Below, piece by piece: positions 7,601 through 16,321 of a stretch of 32,036 nt of DNA (position 1 is its first letter; every line of letters begins with the position of its first letter). The DNA comes from an uncultured Bacillota bacterium (GTDB lineage: Bacteria > Bacillota_I > Bacilli_A > RF39 > UBA660), in assembly GCA_947246355.1 (NCBI GenBank), contig CAMXQX010000008.1, positions 1 to 32,036 of the forward strand. The letters are read 5' to 3'. A model generated the notes under the pieces. The model searched no databases. It was not told the DNA's origin and saw nothing but the letters and a program-made list of their open reading frames with translations. Made by a program: the position numbers and the translations under genes.

Positions 7601-10600
7601 CAATTAAATGTTACAAATATTAAAACATATAATGAAAAAGGGGAAACAAAGTATTTTGGAAAAGCAGAACCAATTCAAATTCGTTTTGAAAGCAGTAATG
7701 TAACAAACTTTGAGCCTATAAAAGCAGTAGTCAATGGAACAGAATATGCACTGACTAAGAAAGATAATGCATACCATTTAACAATCAATAGTCATCGAAC
7801 ATCTGGAGTTAAAACGGCAAGAATAGAAAAAATCACATTAAGTAATGCAAAAGAACTTACTGTTTCTTCGAATAATGAAATTAAAGTGACCGTTCTAAAA
7901 GATAAGCCAACGGTTGAAGAATTTGGCTACAAAGAAAATATGGATGCCACAATTTCTGCTACATTCAAAGTGATAGATGAGGAAGAGACAATTACAGGTG
8001 GAAAAGTGGTTGTACTTAAAAACGGAAGCACAGTAAAAGAACAGGCACTAGAAAAAAATCAAAATACAATTGTTTTCCAACCAGAAGAAGAGCAAAATTA
8101 TATAGTAAAAGTCATAGCGGATTATGACTTGGATATGAATGTATTAGAAGAAGATGCTAATGAATATAAAAATGTAACCCTTCTAGAAGCAGATATTGCT
8201 TTAGGAACTCGTAAATTTGAGATGAAAGATATCATTCGAACTTCGATATATAAACAAACAGAAGATGGTATTGTAGAGGTTAGCGATTTAAGAGAGAGTG
8301 ATCTTGCCAACTTAGACAATTACATTGCAAAAGTATATTTGAAACAAATGCCAACATTCTATACGAAAATTACAGGTTATCGCATAGAGAACAATGAATT
8401 AAAATTAACTTTAGCGTACGATGATGTTGTTCAATATACTAAAGATAACAAACAAGATAAACTAGAAATTGTTTATGGTACTATGGACAATGATGTTGCT
8501 GAGAATATTACATTAGAAGGTTTAATTCGTGAAATGGAAGCGAATCCAACAGGTACATTCACTTTAACACGTGATTATGATGCTTCTATCATTACTAAAA
8601 ATAGTAATACTCTCATTTCGACTTCTTTTATGGGAACTTTAAATGGAAATGGACATAAGATATATAATTTAACAAAGCCTTTATTTGATACAATCGAATC
8701 GGCAACCATTGAAAATTTAATCTTAGAAAGTCCTAAATTAGTAGGAGCCAATAGTAGAGGAACCATTGCCAATACGGCAGTCAATTCTACAATTCGTAAT
8801 GTACATGTAAAGGATTTAACTCTTATCACAGGTAGCAATCAAGTAGGGGGAATCCTTGGAGAAGCAAACGCTACGACGGTTGAACAAAGTAGTGTCACTA
8901 ACTTTTCTATAACAACAGCAGGACATATACGTGTGGCAGCTATTATTGGACAAATGGATGGAGGAGCTATTCGAAATTGCTATATCGAAGGTGTTACGAA
9001 ATCAACGCAAAATAAAGATGGAAATGGAATTGGCGGTATCCTAGGTCATGCTTTTGGAACCTCCCCTGTTACGATTGAAAACTGTATTAGTAAAGTGCAT
9101 TATACAAATAATGTTAGTCCTAGACTCAATGGGGATATAGTAGGAGCTATTTCTATAAAAGATTCAGTACTAAAGAATAATGTAAGTTTATCAACAGGAG
9201 AAAATTTCTATAGTATCCATGGAAATGAGCCTAATGCAGATGCTACAAACAACTATGAATTATTAGATTCGGGACTAAGGTCCAATGCTTCTGGAAATAG
9301 AGTAAAGCAGATAGAAAGAGAAAATATTACAAAGGATTTCTTTATCAATAGCGCTCATTTTGATGAAACCATTTGGGATTTAGATAATGTATCTTATTCA
9401 AATCCACCTGTACTAAAAGCAAACAAACAAAATAGCGATACAATAGATGAGGAGGAAAAACCTTCTAATAATAAACTTTATATTCCAGATTACAGTCGAA
9501 TTAAAAAAATAAATGGTTATACACAATCCAAAGATATTTTGTATCACAACATTAACAAATTAATGCCTTATTATGATGCGAAGTATTTAATAGAAGATGG
9601 TTTAAAAGTTACAAATAATCATGTATTAAATACAAAAATAATCAAACATATTCTTCCATACAGTAATGGAAAAATGATTACGTATTTAACTTCCCAAAAC
9701 AACCACAGTATCACGAGTATAAAGGTAGTATTTGAAGATTTAACAGTAAGTGAATACAATGTAACCTTTAAAGAATTAAGACAGAATATTGCAATATATA
9801 CTTTAGCGGAATTGGATATCGACTATTCATTTAGTAATTATGTTATCAAAGAAAACGCATCCATTGTTGAAACTTTAAAAAATTACAAAAATAGTGTTGA
9901 TTATACAAAAGTGTTGGATCCACTTACTGCGGCTGCTGATAGTCGATTATATCGAGATCACTATAACGAAGTGATGAAGCCCCTTGCTGAGGTAATTGCT
10001 TTACAATTATTACAAAATGATGGAAATAGCATACTTAACATGGATAGTGAAATTCTAAACAACAAGATAAAACAAGAACTGATAGATAGTGGTAGACTTG
10101 ATAAAATCTTATATGCGTATAATTACTATCATAGGTGGTATCAATTTGAAATCGGTGGTGCCAAAGTATCGGATATTTTATTCTACGAAGGAAAAATGTA
10201 TAAGGATTCTATGACCATCGATAATTTAACTGATGAAGTATTAACTGGAAATTTGAATACGAATGCAACACATACATTCTTCGCAAATAGTTTAAGTAAA
10301 TATACAGGAAGTTCTGCCCTAACGTATTATCTAGATGGGGTAATAAGAAATATTGGTGGATATGAAGATATAAATGATTGGTTTACAGAACATTTTAGTT
10401 CCATCGGAATATTAGCAGAAATACCAGTTGAGAATCATCCAGAAGTAAAATATCGTGCTTGGGACCGAATAAAAGGTTTCCCTAACTTTATCTTACCTTT
10501 ATCTACATTACCAAAATATGCTGGATACATAATATCAGGACCAGCCCAATTCCAAGTAGGAGCACAAAGAGTCTACATTGATGATCCAACGACTGCATCG

Positions 10601-13300
10601 GGACAAAATACCGTAAGAAATCATGTAAAAAATCATGTTGCTCTTATTAAAAGACAATTTGATACCATGGCTGGGTCTTTCCATGTAGAAAGTTGGAATA
10701 GTTTTACGATTATGGTTTATGATACGGTAAAAACGATTACAGGATACAAAACAAGTTATTTCCCAGGAACAAATATTCCAATGAGACCCTCTCCTGTTAC
10801 AACATGGAATAGAAGTGGAACGACAACGGAACCATTTTCTAAAAACTTCAACGAAGCGGTAGGAGCATGGCAATATGGTTCCGCAGCAGGTGTTGGTAAT
10901 ACGGCAGGATTCTTATGGTTTATTGCAAGACCAGGACTAACAAACTACGATACTTGGACCCATGAATTTGAACATGCCCTTTACGATAAGATTATGCTGT
11001 TTAGAAAAGGGGCAAGATTACAACTAGAAACATATACAGAAGGAAATGTTCAACAAAATGAAAATTGGAGTAACAATAATATTAGTGGTTACGATGTCGG
11101 ACCTTATTACTTCAATTTTGCCTTTACCTTAGGAAAAGAAAGTATGGCAACCCAAAATCTAACACCCGAAAGAATTAATACAAGAGAAAAATTAGAAAAT
11201 TATTTTAAAGGCCAATTTGACGCCTTAGAACTTCTGGACTACGTATCCGCGAAAGCATTCATTCAATTAACTCCAGAAGAACAAGCAAAAATCGCAACCA
11301 GAATGAATACATCAGCTGGATGGAGTACATGGGGAACCATTACAAAAGCGCAAGCCGAAGCCATGAACTTAACAACGTTAGAATCCCTTTGGGACAATCG
11401 AATTATGTTAAGACCAAACAATGCTTGGGGAGTTAGTGTACGAGGCCTTGTACCAATCAACAGTATTGGTGCCAATGACTATGGTTACGAATCCATTTGG
11501 GTAACGCGTTGGTATATGGGGCATTACGACAATGGATACGCTGATGCATTCTCAAATAAGAAAAACATGTTTGAAATGCTAGGCTATGCAGGAGTCGATG
11601 GTTATGTAACTTTTGGTAGTAAAATGAGTAGTTCTGACTTAGATGCCATTCAAAAAATAACTTTAGCAAAAACGGGAACAGCGATGAACTGGAAAGAATA
11701 CAGAATGAGTCGCTATGCCGAAATTGAAAGCAAAAAAGACAACAAGTATGTCAATATTGATTTAATGATTGAACAATTTGTAGAAGCATTGAGAAATGAT
11801 GCGAAAAATGGCAATCGAAATATCACAAGTGGTACCAATCTACGTAAAATTTATTATCATTATTTGAAGAGAGTCACCAATGATTTCGTAGATGATCCAC
11901 TAGGAACAAACTTAGAAATGACCCACATCAAAACAGCAGAGGAATTAGTAAGTAAGATAAATAAAGAGCCATATGGATATTATATTCTAGACAATGACAT
12001 TGATTTTAGTGGAATGACAACCAATGTAACCCAAACATTTATGGGTAAATTAGATGGAAATGGACATAAAATTATTGGAAATAAAATTCCAATCTTCCAA
12101 AAAATCCGTTATGGTTACGTAAAGGATCTTATCTTAGAGAGAACGGATATACCTATGAATATCGCTAATGTAGGAGCCTTAGCTGTAAGAACTGAATATA
12201 GTGTACTGGAAAACGTAAAAGCAAAAGAATTGCAATTAAACTTCGGTGGAAGAAATGATTTAAGCCTAATTGGTGGAGCCATTTCAACTACTTTAAGTAG
12301 TGGCATTGAAGTTGAAACCCTAAAAAATAAAATAACCAGTATAGAGGATTTCGAAAAACTAAATGAAAATCCAGGAGGAATCTATGTTTTAGAGACAGAT
12401 TTAGATTTTACAGGGTATACAAAAGCGGATTCAGTAGTTACTGCTATATTTACTGGAAAAATTGATGGAAAAGGGCATACTTTGTCCAATCTAACCAATT
12501 TATCTCTATTCTCAAATTTTAGAGGAACGATTGAAAACATAAATATTAAAAATTTCACAAATACAAGTGCTGGAAGAGGAAATGGCGATTTTGTGACCGC
12601 CTTTACACAGGAATCGTATACAGCAACATTTAGAAATATGAAATTTGAAAACATTACCTTAGCTGGAAGAAACAATGTAGCCGTTGTTACAGGAATGGAT
12701 GGAAGAGACAATGCCAATTCTATATTTGAAAATATATCTGTAAAAAATGCAAATGTAACAGGAACAGGAGTTTATGTATCTACATTTATAGGTAGAAAAT
12801 ATGGTGGAAGATTAAAAAATATTTATGTGCAAGGAAATTTAGAGATTGCAACAACAGAAAATGGTGGAATCATTGGTGCTTCTCATCAAGCAATACAAAT
12901 AGAAAATGTAGTGTCTAATGTCAATGTAAATAGACCAACAAGTACAGACAATCGAAATCAAAATGGTGGATTTATAGGAAATATGTATAATAATCCAAGT
13001 ATAAAAAATTCTATATCCATTGGAAACATGACTGGGTTTGTAAGTAACGATGCAGAAGTCAATGTGTATAAATTTACAGGTGCGACAGCGGCTATAATCA
13101 CAAGTAGTTTAGCGAATTGTTATGAGTCTGTATCAACAACAGGAGTAAGCAATGTTACAGCGGATACGAATGGCAAATTGATGCATGCAACAAGTGAAAA
13201 TTTACATGATAAAAACTTCTATAAAGATACGCTTCACTTTGATGAATCCATTTGGAATCTAGATTATGTTCAAGATAAAGGATATCCTGAATTAAAATAG
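4643..13300 (+). CDS. Giant M26/ZmpB-like zinc metallopeptidase, membrane-hairpin anchored
   Basis: 2885 residues, a presumed cell-surface protease. Order: signal peptide (1-25); cohesin-like beta domain (26-158); Thr/Pro/Asp-rich linker; two membrane helices (255-277 and 288-308) joined by a basic loop, which would keep both ends outside; dockerin-like pair of loops (316-369, the second DMNSDGKITISDLS is canonical); four Ig-like repeats of about 200 residues (375-1190), each with a VLKDKP-type and a YDLD-type signature; an M26_N-type beta-solenoid (about 1287-1590) with F.G.L.GNGHKI; the catalytic domain (about 1611-2425). HEFEH (2107-2111) and Glu2129 in LETYTEGNVQ match the HExxH...E of M26 (family form HEMTH...PE.YA.G.LQ). 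Two more solenoid modules (2426-2558, 2559-2885) end the protein. No LPXTG. GGAG at 4631 is 8 bases before ATG 4643 but only 2 before ATG 4637. Streptococcal relatives cleave IgA1 and mucins; the substrate here is unknown. Confidence 0.9.
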   Translation: MKKIGMGIIIFLMLNLISMHTVLASTKIDAKLVSNTTELKPGDQVEITFRLLSFEEIKKGINAYKATLEYDKNIFEEIVQSNFACQDYWEELKYNSSNGQFVAFRKAKAMNQTDVVKITLKVKKGVEATKTIVKVKDITTSEGKGDIKIKDTSVLLNIIKEQQTIPTKPVVPEKPNTDNSTTTNKKPTTSGNVVGAPMGDATKPNEDTNIEDTNHSQKPEEDLNDTDVEKPTKPIEDDEKQDHQPAKIKKTTKTYAKMLFFLGIQVLIVTAVFIYLKQKNVFGRNKNYMFLVAFLLFTEFIGTTCAIARSFTQKGELNGDNEVNYADASLLELHLVDLKSLPMEKLENADMNSDGKITISDLSILIQKLENLLEYDVTISNIEVENNYPNKNQDIIVKLNGNASFGASIEKLVINDQEYKIDKVTNTEFTYQFTLHTGQDAGIKTYRITEALLDNNQKVEIDYAINIDVLKDIPSIQNYRVEEDNKNSKLIVLFDVMDNDASLYDAEITIYHSDQTIKTQEKIKKGQNRIEVEVEDTKEYDAYITLDYDLDSNQLENDEAHVGVQKYEKKLQLVLTYNFSASNIKSYKNGNETTTFDNGDEVQLVFESKNDTKYVPAFIIVDGKEYEVTEENNRYSAILPALTHLGTQTITVEKIILSNGKEFALTEQNVVTIQVNKRKPSISDFTTTEFTETNHLKVMFGLEDFDKAITELTIILLDADSKELDRNVLTKEQLKNMETINSFLNTSLTSKYKVKVLMSYNLTGDTSHAIVDELIKEQEVKADPKVTIKSITRSKDYVEKGGLVKLTFDFLSNKVEDVIRIRINNIDCIAVKLDSGKYEATVNVGNKKGIYPLTITQLTYSDGTIASVDNTINVDILKDKPTIENFIQEDNIQQNEVLLKFDVLDVDNSFISGKAILTYNGTSMEKEIHNGHNELTFQVESAKKYTLEIKATYDLDSNALQGKPVEDNRITDEVIATREIQLITDYQLNVTNIKTYNEKGETKYFGKAEPIQIRFESSNVTNFEPIKAVVNGTEYALTKKDNAYHLTINSHRTSGVKTARIEKITLSNAKELTVSSNNEIKVTVLKDKPTVEEFGYKENMDATISATFKVIDEEETITGGKVVVLKNGSTVKEQALEKNQNTIVFQPEEEQNYIVKVIADYDLDMNVLEEDANEYKNVTLLEADIALGTRKFEMKDIIRTSIYKQTEDGIVEVSDLRESDLANLDNYIAKVYLKQMPTFYTKITGYRIENNELKLTLAYDDVVQYTKDNKQDKLEIVYGTMDNDVAENITLEGLIREMEANPTGTFTLTRDYDASIITKNSNTLISTSFMGTLNGNGHKIYNLTKPLFDTIESATIENLILESPKLVGANSRGTIANTAVNSTIRNVHVKDLTLITGSNQVGGILGEANATTVEQSSVTNFSITTAGHIRVAAIIGQMDGGAIRNCYIEGVTKSTQNKDGNGIGGILGHAFGTSPVTIENCISKVHYTNNVSPRLNGDIVGAISIKDSVLKNNVSLSTGENFYSIHGNEPNADATNNYELLDSGLRSNASGNRVKQIERENITKDFFINSAHFDETIWDLDNVSYSNPPVLKANKQNSDTIDEEEKPSNNKLYIPDYSRIKKINGYTQSKDILYHNINKLMPYYDAKYLIEDGLKVTNNHVLNTKIIKHILPYSNGKMITYLTSQNNHSITSIKVVFEDLTVSEYNVTFKELRQNIAIYTLAELDIDYSFSNYVIKENASIVETLKNYKNSVDYTKVLDPLTAAADSRLYRDHYNEVMKPLAEVIALQLLQNDGNSILNMDSEILNNKIKQELIDSGRLDKILYAYNYYHRWYQFEIGGAKVSDILFYEGKMYKDSMTIDNLTDEVLTGNLNTNATHTFFANSLSKYTGSSALTYYLDGVIRNIGGYEDINDWFTEHFSSIGILAEIPVENHPEVKYRAWDRIKGFPNFILPLSTLPKYAGYIISGPAQFQVGAQRVYIDDPTTASGQNTVRNHVKNHVALIKRQFDTMAGSFHVESWNSFTIMVYDTVKTITGYKTSYFPGTNIPMRPSPVTTWNRSGTTTEPFSKNFNEAVGAWQYGSAAGVGNTAGFLWFIARPGLTNYDTWTHEFEHALYDKIMLFRKGARLQLETYTEGNVQQNENWSNNNISGYDVGPYYFNFAFTLGKESMATQNLTPERINTREKLENYFKGQFDALELLDYVSAKAFIQLTPEEQAKIATRMNTSAGWSTWGTITKAQAEAMNLTTLESLWDNRIMLRPNNAWGVSVRGLVPINSIGANDYGYESIWVTRWYMGHYDNGYADAFSNKKNMFEMLGYAGVDGYVTFGSKMSSSDLDAIQKITLAKTGTAMNWKEYRMSRYAEIESKKDNKYVNIDLMIEQFVEALRNDAKNGNRNITSGTNLRKIYYHYLKRVTNDFVDDPLGTNLEMTHIKTAEELVSKINKEPYGYYILDNDIDFSGMTTNVTQTFMGKLDGNGHKIIGNKIPIFQKIRYGYVKDLILERTDIPMNIANVGALAVRTEYSVLENVKAKELQLNFGGRNDLSLIGGAISTTLSSGIEVETLKNKITSIEDFEKLNENPGGIYVLETDLDFTGYTKADSVVTAIFTGKIDGKGHTLSNLTNLSLFSNFRGTIENINIKNFTNTSAGRGNGDFVTAFTQESYTATFRNMKFENITLAGRNNVAVVTGMDGRDNANSIFENISVKNANVTGTGVYVSTFIGRKYGGRLKNIYVQGNLEIATTENGGIIGASHQAIQIENVVSNVNVNRPTSTDNRNQNGGFIGNMYNNPSIKNSISIGNMTGFVSNDAEVNVYKFTGATAAIITSSLANCYESVSTTGVSNVTADTNGKLMHATSENLHDKNFYKDTLHFDESIWNLDYVQDKGYPELK

Positions 13301-13355
13301 AAATGGAAGCTGATGTGATTCTATATTAGTATCCATTGATAAAAAACAGTATGTG

Positions 13356-13386
13356 AAAAAGAGAAAAGTGATTTTTCTCTTTTTTT
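13356..13386 (+). terminator. Terminator of the metallopeptidase gene
   Basis: AAAAAGAGAAAA (13356-13367) faces TTTTTCTCTTTTTT after a GTGA loop, giving a stem with a U tail. Confidence 0.75.
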
Positions 13387-13468
13387 GAATTTTATTACGA
13401 CAATTTTTTTCATTTTTCATTGTTATGATAAAAAAATTCTATGTTTGTAGAATTAGAAAGGAGAGACA

Positions 13469-13537
13469 ATGTTAGAGTATTTAAGGTTTTTACTGTATAC
13501 GATATGGGAATATTTCGATTATCGAAAATGGAAATAG
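13469..13537 (+). CDS. 22-residue small protein with own terminator
   Basis: ATG at 13469 opens a frame of 22 codons ending TAG at 13535-13537. AGAAAGGAGAG lies 4 to 5 bases upstream, one of the best ribosome sites in the window, and a stem-loop terminator starts 15 bases after the stop. The peptide starts MLEYLRFLLYTIWEYF and ends RKWK: a hydrophobic, aromatic segment with charged ends, consistent with membrane contact. A possible -10, TATGAT, is at 13424-13429 but the -35 is poor. It could be a small membrane protein, a type I toxin-like peptide or a leader peptide; no antisense RNA is evident. Unrecognised. Confidence 0.55.
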   Translation: MLEYLRFLLYTIWEYFDYRKWK

Positions 13538-13551
13538 TCTCCATTTCTTTA

Positions 13552-13583
13552 AGATGCTCCTTTACCATAAGGGGCATTTTTCT
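13552..13583 (+). terminator. Terminator after the small ORF
   Basis: ATGCTCCTT (13554-13562) pairs along its whole length with AAGGGGCAT (13569-13577), one G-U pair, followed by TTTTT. Confidence 0.85.
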
Positions 13584-13610
13584 ATAAAATAATATTTTTT
13601 AACATTCCAT

Positions 13611-13639
13611 TTGCTTTTTTTCTTCATTTATTTTAGAAT
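13611..13639 (+). promoter_or_regulatory. Promoter of the nuclease gene
   Basis: TTGCTT (13611-13616), 17 bases, TAGAAT (13634-13639). The start codon at 13667 follows about 20 bases after the expected transcript start. Confidence 0.6.
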
Positions 13640-13666
13640 AAGAATAGGCAAAGACAGAGAGGTTGA

Positions 13667-14389
13667 ATGATATCTATGAAGGGGAAGGCGAACCAAAAAT
13701 ATATTCTTTTACTGATAAGTGTAGTTGCCTTTTTAGTATTTTATTTTTATGAGGGTATAAACCAAAAGCGACTTGAAAATGAAAAAGAAGCAACTTCTTA
13801 CACTTTCCATGAAATTCCTTCTTATTTTGGTGAACCTTATGTAATTTTAAATGATAACATTCCTTCCTTCGATGAAAAGGATTACCAATTGGATTCTTTT
13901 GAACACTATAGCGACTTGGATTCTTTAGGGAGAAGTGGTGTTGCATATGCAAATATCGGTGTTGATTTGATGCCTACCAAAAAGAGAACTTCTATTGGAA
14001 TGATTAGGCCAACAGGATGGCATACTGTTAAATATGATACTATTTTAGGAAAATATTTATACAATCGTTGTCATTTAATTGGATACCAGTTAACAGGAGA
14101 AAATGCCAATGAAAAGAATTTAATTACTTGTACACGATCTATGAATACAGAAGGGATGCTACCCTTTGAAGATAAAGTAGCTGACTACATTCGAGAAACC
14201 AAAAACCATGTTCTTTATCGTGTCACTCCTCTTTTTGAGGGGGACAATTTACTGACTAATGGTGTAGAAATAGAAGCTTATTCTATAGAAGACAAAGGAG
14301 AGGGCATTCAGTTCCATGTTTATGTCTATAATGTACAGGATAATATAGAAATTGATTATAAAACAGGGGAAAGTAAACAAAGAAAGTGA
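13667..14389 (+). CDS. Membrane-anchored DNA/RNA non-specific endonuclease (EndA/streptodornase type)
   Basis: 240 residues. An uncleaved N-terminal helix (about residues 11-28) puts the enzyme outside the membrane. The beta-beta-alpha metal nuclease core is clear: YLYNRCHLIGYQLTG holds the catalytic His136 (family motif DRGH or NRSHL), followed by ENANEKNLITCTRSMN with the Asn residues that bind Mg, then GMLPFEDKVADYI and HVLYRVTPLFEGDNLL, close to streptococcal secreted DNases. The likely role is degrading extracellular DNA, or DNA handling at the surface. A Cys replaces the usual Gly/Ser before the His. GAGAGG lies 4 bases before the ATG at 13667; an ATG at 13676 is possible. It ends in TGA. 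Confidence 0.9.
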   Translation: MISMKGKANQKYILLLISVVAFLVFYFYEGINQKRLENEKEATSYTFHEIPSYFGEPYVILNDNIPSFDEKDYQLDSFEHYSDLDSLGRSGVAYANIGVDLMPTKKRTSIGMIRPTGWHTVKYDTILGKYLYNRCHLIGYQLTGENANEKNLITCTRSMNTEGMLPFEDKVADYIRETKNHVLYRVTPLFEGDNLLTNGVEIEAYSIEDKGEGIQFHVYVYNVQDNIEIDYKTGESKQRK

Positions 14390-14394
14390 TTGGT

Positions 14395-14434
14395 ATTTCT
14401 TTTGTAAGTAGGGATAAAGGATAACAAAAGAAAT
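14395..14434 (+). repeat. Inverted repeat in the nuclease-yjjX gap
   Basis: ATTTCTTTTGT (14395-14405) is the exact reverse complement of ACAAAAGAAAT (14424-14434), with an 18-base purine-rich loop between. No T run follows on either side, so it is not a standard terminator. It could be a processing or stability hairpin in a shared mRNA. Confidence 0.5.
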
Positions 14435-14461
14435 CATAAATGGCAGAAGGGAGCTTGTCGT

Positions 14462-15043
14462 ATGAGAATATTACTAGGAAGTAGTAATCCTTCTAAAAAA
14501 AGTGCATTAGAGAAGGCACTACAGAAATTGTCTTTAACGGATTATGAGATTATTGCTTATAGTGTACCCTCTTCTGTACATAGTAAACCGATAGGATTTG
14601 AAATTATTCGTGGATGTGAAAATAGAAATAGGGAACTGAAAAAGTATGCAGAAGAAAATTCTACTTCTTATGATTACCTTTGTTCTATAGAAGGGGGATT
14701 TTCCCTAGATGAAAATGGTCTTCCTTTTGTTGTTACGTATTGTGTTATAGAAGACAAAAGGGGAAAAAAGTCAACGGGAAAGTCTCTTGGTATACGTCTT
14801 AGTAAAAATATGTGGGATTATGTAAAAGAAGGGAATTCGCTAAACAAGGCAATTGAGGAAATAACAAAAAAGAAAAAAAATAAGCAGAGTCTTGGTATTA
14901 CTGGCTATTTAACGGATGGGTTGTATCCTCGTGAGGATATAGATAGCCAGGCGGTTGTTTCTAGTTTTATTTCTTTTGTTTATAAGGAGCAAAGAGAAGA
15001 CTTGGAAAACTATATAAAGGAAAACTGTAAAAATATAGAATGA
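14462..15043 (+). CDS. yjjX: Non-canonical purine NTP phosphatase (DUF84, YjjX-like)
   Basis: 193 residues, cytosolic. The family hydrolyses inosine and xanthosine triphosphates to keep deaminated purines out of nucleic acid. Family landmarks in order: GSSNPSKKSALEKAL at the N-terminus, YSVPSSVHSKPIGFE (usual VpSgV..qP.g..E), the R-containing CENRNREL helix, SIEGGF, then D.RGK....GKSLGIRL and GITGYLTDGLYPRED, with a final AVVSSFISF helix. The length is slightly above that of the usual bacterial members. AAGGGAG lies 8 bases before the ATG. It ends in TGA at the ATG of the next frame, so it shares an mRNA with the muramidase gene. Confidence 0.85.
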   Translation: MRILLGSSNPSKKSALEKALQKLSLTDYEIIAYSVPSSVHSKPIGFEIIRGCENRNRELKKYAEENSTSYDYLCSIEGGFSLDENGLPFVVTYCVIEDKRGKKSTGKSLGIRLSKNMWDYVKEGNSLNKAIEEITKKKKNKQSLGITGYLTDGLYPREDIDSQAVVSSFISFVYKEQREDLENYIKENCKNIE

Positions 15044-15051
15044 GGAAAGTT

Positions 15052-16260
15052 ATGAAAAAAAGTATAATAATTATTGGCATTGTCTTGGTAATTTTTGGAG
15101 CTTCTTTTTTAGGATACCAATATTATCAATGGTATCGAGTAAAACATGCCAAAGTGGAAGTTACATTGAAAGAGGATTTAACTGTTGCCTTTTTAGAAGA
15201 GAAACATATTTCTGATTTTATTGTAAGTATGAATGGAAAAATTGTTGATGACACTAAAATTGATACAACGAAACTTGGGAAAAAAGAAATTAAATTTTCT
15301 TTTATCAATGATGAAAAAATTAAAGTAAACTATGCTTTTCAAATCGAGGTCATCGATACAGTCGCTCCTCTTATCCGTTTAGGAAACATTTATAAAGTCA
15401 AAGTAAATTCGAATGCTGATTTCATGCAAGACATTTTTTGTGGAGATAATGTGGATGAAAATCCTACTTGTACGATTGATGGGGATTACGATTTAACGAA
15501 GGTAGGTAACTATCCTGTCACTTTTCGAGCAGTAGATAAAAGTGGAAATACAGCAACAAAAAAGTTTACATTACAAGTATATGAACCCAAACCTTCGAAA
15601 GGTAGTACAACTACAACCAAACCTAAAGTAACGTATCAAAAGTTTGAAGATTTAAAAAAAATATATAAAAGTGAGACAACCGAAATGGGAATTGATGTTT
15701 CTAAATGGCAAGGAGATATTGATTTTGCTGCATTAAAAAAAGCGGGAGTGGAATTTATCTTTATTCGTGTGGGAACGATAGACAAAGATGGTGAATGTGT
15801 ACTTGATCCTAAGTTTGTCCAAAATATAGAAGGAGCAAACAAAGTAGGAATCAAAGCAGGAGTTTATTTTTACTCTTATGCAAGTACGTTAGAAGAAGCT
15901 CGAAAAGAAGCAAGATGGGTTCTAAAGCAAATAAAACCTTATAGAATTGATTTACCTGTTGTTTTTGATTGGGAGGACTGGGAAGACTTTAATCAGTACC
16001 ATTTAAGTTTCTTCGGTCTTACTAGTATGGCGGAGGAATTTTTAAAAGTGATAAAGCAAAATGGATATGAAGGAATGCTTTATAGTAGTAAATACTTTTT
16101 AGAACAAATTTGGTTTCCAACAGAATACCCTATTTGGTTAGCGCATTATACAAGCAAAACCAATTACCAAGGAAAATATGAATATTGGCAAATGTGTAGT
16201 GATGGAAGTGTGGATGGTATTGAAGGAGCAGTAGACGTCAATGTACATTATTTAAGGTAA
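15052..16260 (+). CDS. Membrane-anchored GH25 muramidase with Ig-like domain
   Basis: 402 residues. An N-terminal helix (SIIIIGIVLVIFGASFLGYQYY) anchors or exports it. A beta-rich region follows, with an Ig-like module of the DUF5011 kind (about 100-180: DTVAPLI...GD.DLTKVGNYPVTFRAVDKSGN). A Thr/Lys linker leads to a GH25 lysozyme domain from GIDVSKWQG (about 213) to the end. The catalytic pair is the Asp and Glu of VVFDWED (about 306 and 308), with Asp215 at the barrel start. It should cut the MurNAc-GlcNAc bond of peptidoglycan. An ATG at 15040 overlaps the previous stop, but GAGG at 15042-15045 lies six bases before the ATG at 15052, which I prefer. Confidence 0.9.
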   Translation: MKKSIIIIGIVLVIFGASFLGYQYYQWYRVKHAKVEVTLKEDLTVAFLEEKHISDFIVSMNGKIVDDTKIDTTKLGKKEIKFSFINDEKIKVNYAFQIEVIDTVAPLIRLGNIYKVKVNSNADFMQDIFCGDNVDENPTCTIDGDYDLTKVGNYPVTFRAVDKSGNTATKKFTLQVYEPKPSKGSTTTTKPKVTYQKFEDLKKIYKSETTEMGIDVSKWQGDIDFAALKKAGVEFIFIRVGTIDKDGECVLDPKFVQNIEGANKVGIKAGVYFYSYASTLEEARKEARWVLKQIKPYRIDLPVVFDWEDWEDFNQYHLSFFGLTSMAEEFLKVIKQNGYEGMLYSSKYFLEQIWFPTEYPIWLAHYTSKTNYQGKYEYWQMCSDGSVDGIEGAVDVNVHYLR

Positions 16261-16265
16261 AAAGA

Positions 16266-16293
16266 TAGACAATTTTAAAGTTTAGGGTATAAT
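16266..16293 (+). promoter_or_regulatory. Promoter of the gene at 16322
   Basis: TAGACA (16266-16271), 16 bases, TATAAT (16288-16293). The start codon follows with GGGGGAA as ribosome site. Confidence 0.6.
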
Positions 16294-16321
16294 AGGTACT
16301 ACTAATTATGGGGGAAATAGT

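Noticed and set aside
4643-13300. LPXTG sortase signal in the giant protease or the 885-residue surface protein
   Set aside because: Searched by eye near the N-terminal hairpin and the C-termini; no LPxTG-like motif with a following helix and basic tail. Anchoring is better explained by N-terminal helices.
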